Part shown: positions 58,046 through 64,000 of the stretch, in pieces
Layout of the letters: each line of letters starts with the position of its first letter
How positions within the stretch are numbered: position 1 is the first letter of the stretch
Source: Bog-756 sp963778165
GTDB taxonomy: Bacteria > Actinomycetota > Acidimicrobiia > Acidimicrobiales > RAAP-2
Length of the DNA stretch: 64,000 bases
Reading direction: 5' to 3'
NCBI GenBank assembly: GCA_963778165.1
Contig: CAVZTE010000001.1
Location: 124,001 to 188,000, forward strand
Position numbers and translations under genes: made by a program
The notes under the pieces: generated by a model
What the model was told of the DNA's origin: nothing
The model's input: the letters and a program-made list of their open reading frames with translations, nothing else
Databases searched by the model: none

Positions 58046-59994
58046 TCAGGTGGCCGGCCCCTTGGCGATCTCAGCCAGGAACTCGTCGTTGCTCTTGGTG
58101 GTACGGATCTTGTCCATGAGCAGCTCCAACCCGGCTGCGGCGCTGCCCTCGTTGGCCAGGGCATTGAGCACCCGGCGGAGCTTCCAGACCTGCTGGAGCT
58201 GGGACCGGTCGAAGAGCAGTTCCTCGTGACGGGTGGAGCTGGCGTTGACGTCGATGGAGGGATACAGCCTCCGCTCGGCCAAGCGCCGGTCGAGCCGGAG
58301 CTCCATGTTGCCGGTCCCCTTGAACTCCTCGAAGATGACTTCGTCCATCTTCGAGCCCGTCTCCACCAGGGCGGTGGCCAGAATGGTCAGCGACCCGCCC
58401 TCTTCGATGTTACGAGCCGCACCGAAGAACCGCTTCGGTGGATACAGGGCACCGGAGTCGACACCACCGGACATGATTCGACCGGTAGCCGGCTGGGCCA
58501 GGTTGTAGGCCCGGGCCAACCGGGTGATCCCGTCCAGGATGATCACCACGTCGCGGCCCGCTTCGACCAGACGCTTGGCCCGCTCGATGGCCAGTTCAGC
58601 CACGGCGGTGTGCTCCTCGGAGGGACGGTCGAAGGTGGAGGCCACCACCTCACCCTTCACCGACCGGCGCATGTCGGTCACTTCTTCAGGTCGCTCGTCC
58701 ACCAGCAGCACCATCAGGTGCACATCGGGGTTGTTGGCCTCGATGGAGTGGGCGATGTGCTTCATGACCGTGGTCTTGCCGGCCTTGGGGGGGAGACGAT
58801 GAGGCCTCGCTGTCCCTTGCCGATCGGCGACAAGAGGTCCACGATGCGGGCGGTCAGATTCTCCTTGTCGCCCGGCGTCTCGAGGTGCAGCCGCTCGTCG
58901 GGGAACAACGGGGTCAGGTCCTCGAAGCGGGGCCGGTTGCGGGCCACCTCCGGATCGAGTGACGACACCGTGTCGATCTGCAGGAGGGCCGGGTACTTCT
59001 CGGTGCTTCCGGCCGGCCGGCAGAATCCCTCGACACTGTCGCCCTTGCGGAGTGCGAAGCGCCGAGCCTGGCTGATCGAGACGTAGACGTCCTTGTTCGA
59101 GGGGAGATAGCCCTCGCAGCGGAGGAAGCCGTAGCCCTCGTCGCGCAGGTCGAGGAGTCCGCGCACCGGGATGAGCTCCCCCTGGTACTGCTGGTCCTGA
59201 CTGCCGCCGGCGCCCTGAAGATCCCCTTCGGCTCCCCCGCCACCCTGTCGGTCGCGGCCCCGGCGACGGCGGTTACTGCGTCGGTTGCCGATGTCGTCGT
59301 TGCCACCGCCCTGGTTGTTGCGATTGTTCTGGTTGGTGCGGTTCTGGTTGTTGTTCTGATTGTTGTTGCGGTTGTTGCGATTGTTGTTGCGGTTGTTCCC
59401 CTGCTGGTTTCCACCGGCCTGATTCGGCTGGCGTCCGCCTTCCCCGCCCTGTTGGCCAGCGGTTTGCCCCTGGGTGTCCTCATGGCTGGTCGAACCGCTC
59501 ACTTCTTTTTGCTGGCCGTTGGCCTGCCCGTTGCTACCGGCCGAATCGCTGACCGCCACCTCAGCGAAGTCATCGTCCAGGTCGACCGATCCTCCGTCCG
59601 ATCCGACATCGTCGGCCGGACCGAAGGAGTGCACCACTGGTGCCCGGCCACCGGCCCGCCCGGCCGGCCCTGCGGTCGGGGCGCTGCCCGTGGCGGCTCC
59701 CTCGTCGGGGGTGGCGGTGGCCGCCGCCGAGCGGCTTCCGGCGCTCCTGCGTCGGCTGGTGGACGGCGCAGCGCCGTCGCCGTTGGCCGCTGCCGTGCCG
59801 TCCCCATTGGTGGCGCCTTTGTCCGCCGGTGGGCTGTCGACCGACACGCCGGTGGCCTTCAGAATCCCATCGATCATGTCGGCTTTTTTTGTTCTGGTGT
59901 TGGTTTTCACGGACAGTGCCTGGGCAATGGCGTGAAGTTCGTCCCGCTCTTTGCCTTCCAACACCGAGCGCTCGAGCTGCTGTTCGGCAGTCAT
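58046..59994 (-). CDS. rho: Transcription termination factor Rho with Asn-rich N-terminal insertion, one indel
   Basis: About 649 residues. Rho N-terminal domain (TAEQQLERSVLEGKERDELH), then a disordered acidic/Gly part and, at about 190-240, an Asn/Arg/Gln tract (GNNRNNNRNNRNNN and on). An Arg-rich patch (RRSNRRRRGRDRQG), the RNA-binding domain (DLRDEGYGFLRCEGYLPSN) and the ATPase follow, with Walker A SPPKAGKTT and Walker B VVIILDGITRLARAYN. A run of seven G at 58787-58793 should be eight; the missing base splits Walker A. Rho is normally essential, so this is a sequence error. ATG 59994 has GAGG 6 nt upstream. Confidence 0.95.
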
Positions 59995-60202
59995 CGGCAT
60001 CCTCGTTTCGAATGTCCTCGTTGGCAGGTGGATTGACTCCAGCTGCCAGGAATCAGGGATGGAGATTTCCGTGGATCGAGATCGACTCTCGCCGGCAAAC
60101 CCCCCCGACGCCGTTTACGGGCTGGCCGCACTATTACCAAGCGAACCAGAAGGTCCCGCCCACAAGCCCGAACGGGCAAGTTGTGGAAGCGAAGGTACAT
60201 AC

Positions 60203-60231
60203 ATACTACAGGCACGAGACCACTCCAGCAA
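60203..60231 (-). promoter_or_regulatory. Promoter upstream of rho
   Basis: Reverse strand: TTGCTG (60231-60226), a 17-nt spacer, TAGTAT (60208-60203). Transcription would start near 60196, leaving a leader of about 200 nt before ATG 59994, long enough for rho self-control. The 313-bp gap between rho and thrC shows no other feature. Confidence 0.6.
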
Positions 60232-60307
60232 CATCCGGCGTCGCCAGCCGGTCTCCCACCTACCGGGAACTCTACCGCCCCGACCACCACCACCGTGTGG
60301 ATGGGGA

Positions 60308-61375
60308 CTACAGCGACAGCTCCTCGAGGACGGCTCCGAGGTCGGCGTCGACCACCGTCGGAACGGAGATCTGGCTGATGGCGATGTCGGGATCCTTCAG
60401 CCCGTGGCCGGTGAGGACGCAGACCACGGTGGCCTGGGGCCCCAGGCCGTCGGGGAGCCCGGTCTTGAGCAGGCCGGCCACCGAGGCCGCCGAGGCCGGC
60501 TCGCAGAACACCGACTCTTCGGCAGCCAGAAAGCGGTAGGCCTCGAGGATCTCCTCGTCGGTGACCGCAGCAATTCCTCCGCCCGACTCGGATGCCGCCG
60601 AAGCGGCGCCGTACCAACTGGCCGGATTGCCGATGCGGATGGCGGTGGCCACCGTCTCGGGATGCTCGATGGGGTGGCCCTCGACGATGGGAGCCGCACC
60701 GGCAGCCTGGAATCCCAGCATCCGCGGGAGGCGGGTGGACCGCCCGGCTTCTTTGAACTCGAGGTAGCCCTTCCAGTAGGCGGTGATGTTGCCGGCGTTG
60801 CCCACCGGGATGCAGTGGACGTCTGGGGCGTCGCCCAAGGTGTCCACCACTTCGAAGGCACCAGACTTCTGGCCTTCGATCCGGTACGGGTTGACCGAGT
60901 TGACCACGGTGACCGGAGCACGCTCACCGAGCTCGCGGACGATCGACAGGGACTGGTCGAAGTTCCCGCGAACCTGGAGGACGCGAGCCCCGTGGATCAG
61001 GGCCTGGGCCAACTTGCCCAGGGCAATGTGACCTTCGGGGATGAGGACGGCACAGGTCAGCCCGGCCCGGGCGGCGAAGGCGGCCGCCGACGCCGAGGTG
61101 TTGCCGGTCGACGCGCACACCACGGCCTTGGCCCCCTCCTCGGCGGCCTTGGAGATGGCCACGGTCATGCCGCGATCCTTGAAGGAGCCGGTGGGATTGG
61201 CCCCCTCCACCTTCAACAGGACCCGGGCCCCGACCCGGGCCGAGAGGCGAGGGGCGGGCAGCAGGGGCGTACCCCCCTCGAGCAGGGTGACCACCGGGGT
61301 GGCGGCAGTGACCGGCAGGAACTCCCGGTACTCCTCGATCACGCCTCTCCAGGCGGCTCGGGTGGTGTCGGTCAT
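60308..61375 (-). CDS. thrC: Threonine synthase
   Basis: A 355-residue PLP enzyme that converts O-phosphohomoserine to threonine. The PLP Lys is in NPTGSFKDRGMT, with VCASTGNTSASAAA binding the phosphate, PVGNAGNITAYWKGY near the cofactor and VFCEPASAASVAGL late in the fold. Its length is that of the short bacterial/archaeal type. ATG 61375 overlaps the hom stop (ATGA), so translation is coupled. Confidence 0.95.
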   Translation of the reverse strand: MTDTTRAAWRGVIEEYREFLPVTAATPVVTLLEGGTPLLPAPRLSARVGARVLLKVEGANPTGSFKDRGMTVAISKAAEEGAKAVVCASTGNTSASAAAFAARAGLTCAVLIPEGHIALGKLAQALIHGARVLQVRGNFDQSLSIVRELGERAPVTVVNSVNPYRIEGQKSGAFEVVDTLGDAPDVHCIPVGNAGNITAYWKGYLEFKEAGRSTRLPRMLGFQAAGAAPIVEGHPIEHPETVATAIRIGNPASWYGAASAASESGGGIAAVTDEEILEAYRFLAAEESVFCEPASAASVAGLLKTGLPDGLGPQATVVCVLTGHGLKDPDIAISQISVPTVVDADLGAVLEELSL

Positions 61376-62679
61376 TCGTCGTCCCCCACAATCCGCATCA
61401 CGCTGCCGACCCGCACCACGACGTCCAGTCCGGCCAGACCGCCGAGGGTGGCACGGACATCGCCTTCGCTGGCCGAATGGGTCACGAACAACAGGCGGGC
61501 ACCGTCGGCGTGACCCTCCTGCTCCATCGACCGGATGGACACGCTGTTATCGCCGAACACGGTGGCCACCGAGGCCAGTACCCCGGGTCGGTCGGTCACA
61601 TCGAGGCTGATGTAGTAGCGGGTCTGCAGCTCGGACGGCGGGAGCAGGCGGGCCGGCATCCGTTGCGGAGACGGAGCGGTGGTGCCCGCCATCAGGTTGC
61701 GGGTGGCGTCGATCAGGTCGCCGACCACCGCGCTGGCGGTGGGCCGCCCGCCGGCTCCCAACCCGTAGAGCATGAGCTCGCCGGCCGCTTCGCCTTCGAT
61801 GAACACGGCATTGTAGGCGTCACGCACCCCGGCCAGCGGATGCGTCTTCGGCACCATGGCCGGGTGGACCCGGACCGAAACCGCATCGTCACCGGTCCGC
61901 TCCACGATGGCCAGAAGCTTGACGGCGTAGCCGAACCGCTCGGCGAACTCGACGTCGGCGGCACGGATACCGGTGATCCCCTCCCGCATGACATCGGCCC
62001 CGGCCACGTCGTAACCGAACGCCACGCCGGCCAGGATGGCCGCCTTCGCCGCGGCATCGAAGCCCTCGACATCGGCGGTGGGATCGCGTTCGGCCAGTCC
62101 GAGCGACTGGGCCTCGGCCAGTGCTTCGGCGTAGTCCGCACCCTGCTCGCTCATCCTGGAGAGGATGAAGTTGGTGGTGCCGTTGACGATGCCCATGACC
62201 CGGTGGATCCGCTCGCCGGTCAGCGACTCCCGGAGGGCTCGAACCAGTGGGATGGCCCCCGCCACTGCGGCCTCGTAGAGCAGGTCCACGCCCTGTTCGC
62301 GGGCCAGCGTGCGCAGGCCCACCCCTTCCGGTGAGGCCAACAGGGCCTTGTTGGCCGTGACCACCGGCTTGCCCGCGCTCAGAGCCGCCCGGACCAGGTC
62401 GTAGGTGGGATCAACGCCCCCGATGAGCTCCACCACCACGTCGATCGACGGGTCGACCACCAGGTCGGACGCCTGGGTGGTGAGCAGCTCCGCCGGGATG
62501 TGATCCCCGCGATGGCGGGTCAGGTCGCTGACAGCGATTCCGCCGACCACCAGTCGGGCCCCACTCTGCACGGCCAGAGCGTCGGCCCGGTCCTGCAGCA
62601 TGCCGATCAGCGCCGACCCCACGTTCCCGCATCCGAGCACGGCGACGCGGACCTCACGTTCGGGGGGTGCCAGGGCCAC
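61372..62679 (-). CDS. hom: Homoserine dehydrogenase with ACT domain
   Basis: A 435-residue enzyme reducing aspartate semialdehyde to homoserine: NAD(P) site VAVLGCGNVGSAL, VTANKALLAS, VNGTTNFILSRM and ERDPTADVEGFDAAAK of the catalytic domain. A C-terminal ACT domain (YYISLDVTDRPGVLASVATV) likely senses threonine. GTG 62679 follows reverse-strand TAGCGT (62691-62686) by 6 nt, so hom-thrC has its own leaderless promoter just after lysA. Confidence 0.95.
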   Translation of the reverse strand: MALAPPEREVRVAVLGCGNVGSALIGMLQDRADALAVQSGARLVVGGIAVSDLTRHRGDHIPAELLTTQASDLVVDPSIDVVVELIGGVDPTYDLVRAALSAGKPVVTANKALLASPEGVGLRTLAREQGVDLLYEAAVAGAIPLVRALRESLTGERIHRVMGIVNGTTNFILSRMSEQGADYAEALAEAQSLGLAERDPTADVEGFDAAAKAAILAGVAFGYDVAGADVMREGITGIRAADVEFAERFGYAVKLLAIVERTGDDAVSVRVHPAMVPKTHPLAGVRDAYNAVFIEGEAAGELMLYGLGAGGRPTASAVVGDLIDATRNLMAGTTAPSPQRMPARLLPPSELQTRYYISLDVTDRPGVLASVATVFGDNSVSIRSMEQEGHADGARLLFVTHSASEGDVRATLGGLAGLDVVVRVGSVMRIVGDDE

Positions 62680-62718
62680 CCGCTCACGCTACCGCCTGAA
62701 TTGAGGGTCGACCGCCGC

Positions 62719-64000
62719 TCAGACGTCCAGACGGACCAGGTCGGCGAATGTCTCCCGTCGTACGACCACCCGGGCATCGCCGTCCGCCACGAACACCACG
62801 GCCGGACGGGGGACCTTGTTGTAGTTGGACGCCATCGAGTGTCCGTAGGCCCCGGTGACCGGGGTGGCCAGGATGTCGCCGACCCCGAGGTCTTCAGGGA
62901 CGAACCCTTCTGACACCACGACGTCGCCGGTCTCGCAGTGCTTGCCCACCACCCGGACCGGCCGGGGCCGGGCCGCGGCGGGCTCCCGCGGCAGGAAGGC
63001 CTCGTAGCCGCTCCCGTAGAGCACCGGGCGCGGGTTGTCGCTCATCCCGCCGTCCACCGACACGTAGGTCCGGTGACCGGGAACGTCTTTGACCGTCCCC
63101 ACCCGGTAGAGGGTCAGTGCGGCCGAGGCCACGATCGAGCGTCCGGGCTCGGCGGTGACCCGCACCGAGTCGGCGATGCCGGCCTTCCGGCAGGCCCGGC
63201 GGACCGAGGAGGCCCACTGGGCCATGGGCGGAGCCTCTTCCCCATTGACGTAGGCCACACCGAGCCCTCCGCCCACCACCAGCTCCGGCAGGCCGAGGGG
63301 GGCAAAGAACTCCGCCAGCACGTCGATGGCCCGGGTGAACGGCTCCAGGGCGAACACCTGGCTCCCGAGATGGGCGTGGATCCCGGCGAACTCGACCATC
63401 CCCTGCGCATCGAGGGCCGACAGCTGGGCCACGGCTTCGGCGGCAGCTCCCGAGGCCAGGCCAAAGCCGAACTTGGAGTCGTCCTGACCGGTGCGCACGA
63501 ACTCATGGGTGTGGACCTCCACCCCGGGGGTGATGCGGGCCAGCACGGCGGGGCGGACCGCTTGGGGTTGGCCGGCCAGCAGGCGTTCGAGGCGCCCCAT
63601 CTCGTCGAAGGAGTCGATCACGATCCGACCGACCCCGGCCGCCAGCGCCGAGGCCAGTTCGCCTTCGGACTTGTTGCTCCCGTGCATCACCAGCCGGTCG
63701 GCCGGCACGCCGGCGGTGAGAGCCACGTGCAGCTCGCCCCCGGTGGACACATCGAGGCACATGCCCTCCTCGTGGGCCAGGCGGGCCATGGCCACGCACA
63801 GGAACGCCTTGGTGGCGTAGGCCACTCCGTCGCCCCAGGCCTCCACGGCTTCGCGGCAACTGGCCCGGAGATGGACCTCGTCATAGACGAACAGCGGGGT
63901 GCCGAGCTCCTCGGCCAGGTCGACCAGATCGACGCCGCCCACCTGCAGCTGACCCGACGTGCCCGTGGTGGCGGTGAGGGGAAGCAGGCTGCGGGCGACA
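62719..64000 (-). CDS. lysA: Diaminopimelate decarboxylase, 5' end beyond the window
   Basis: At least 427 residues of LysA, which forms lysine from meso-diaminopimelate with PLP. The PLP Lys is in VAYATKAFLC, with HGSNKSEGEL, GIHAHLGSQVF, GGGLGVAYVNGEEAP and the active-site Cys/Glu region VGKHCETGDVV. The frame is open to the right edge (SLLPLTATTGTSGQLQV precedes GGVDLVDLAEELG), so the true start lies outside. It is followed by hom-thrC, the common actinobacterial order. Confidence 0.95.
   Translation of the reverse strand, partial: VARSLLPLTATTGTSGQLQVGGVDLVDLAEELGTPLFVYDEVHLRASCREAVEAWGDGVAYATKAFLCVAMARLAHEEGMCLDVSTGGELHVALTAGVPADRLVMHGSNKSEGELASALAAGVGRIVIDSFDEMGRLERLLAGQPQAVRPAVLARITPGVEVHTHEFVRTGQDDSKFGFGLASGAAAEAVAQLSALDAQGMVEFAGIHAHLGSQVFALEPFTRAIDVLAEFFAPLGLPELVVGGGLGVAYVNGEEAPPMAQWASSVRRACRKAGIADSVRVTAEPGRSIVASAALTLYRVGTVKDVPGHRTYVSVDGGMSDNPRPVLYGSGYEAFLPREPAAARPRPVRVVGKHCETGDVVVSEGFVPEDLGVGDILATPVTGAYGHSMASNYNKVPRPAVVFVADGDARVVVRRETFADLVRLDV

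Overview
The window is a high-GC chromosomal segment from an actinobacterium, most likely of the class Acidimicrobiia. Supporting signs are the actinobacterial order lysA-hom-thrC-rho-rpmE-prfA-prmC-tsaC, a 13E12/DUF222 HNH protein, FadA5/EchA19-like beta-oxidation genes, an NDMA-dependent alcohol dehydrogenase, several secreted proteins with the GYWLVAADGG repeat, and many genes that start 6-7 nt after a TAnnnT box and so are probably leaderless. No rRNA, tRNA, CRISPR array, phage or insertion sequence was found.

Layout. 1-6.5 kb: mutY, plus three genes that match late steps of the ethylmalonyl-CoA pathway (MaoC-type mesaconyl-CoA hydratase, methylsuccinyl-CoA dehydrogenase, malyl-CoA lyase). 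6.5-13.9 kb: DUF222/HNH protein, DUF885-like peptidase, dienelactone hydrolase, an NlpC/P60 wall hydrolase, an SDR and a divergent Lgt-like protein. 13.9-18.4 kb: a methylamine-utilisation-like operon with MauD- and MauE-like maturation proteins, a MauF-like membrane protein, and a Tat-exported protein that joins a 28-cysteine domain to a six-repeat propeller-like domain. 18.6-31.7 kb: lipid/steroid-type catabolism (SDRs, acyl-CoA ligase, thioesterase, crotonase, FadA5-like thiolase, NDMA alcohol dehydrogenase) with two KstR-like palindromes, then mixed housekeeping genes. 31.7-49.2 kb: a more accessory stretch with small leaderless operons, two very large secreted repeat proteins, a SIMPL relic, PPK2, a DUF1269 protein, transporters and an acyl-CoA dehydrogenase. 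49.4-64 kb: amino-acid and core genes. leuB-ilvE-cimA stands behind a putative Val/Ile leader-peptide attenuator, followed by uspA, tsaC-prmC-prfA-rpmE, rho with an Asn-rich insertion, thrC-hom and the 3' part of lysA.

Whole-window points. Single-base indels interrupt about nine otherwise intact genes, including the normally essential rho, and most are an extra G or C in a short run. I read these as sequence errors and annotate the genes through them. Three different secreted proteins (fusion protein 14956-16426, 34946-36976 and 38532-41540) all end in exactly six copies of the same roughly 42-residue repeat, which points to a common closed C-terminal module. The mau-like operon with the fused cysteine-rich/propeller protein is the best candidate for an undescribed system.
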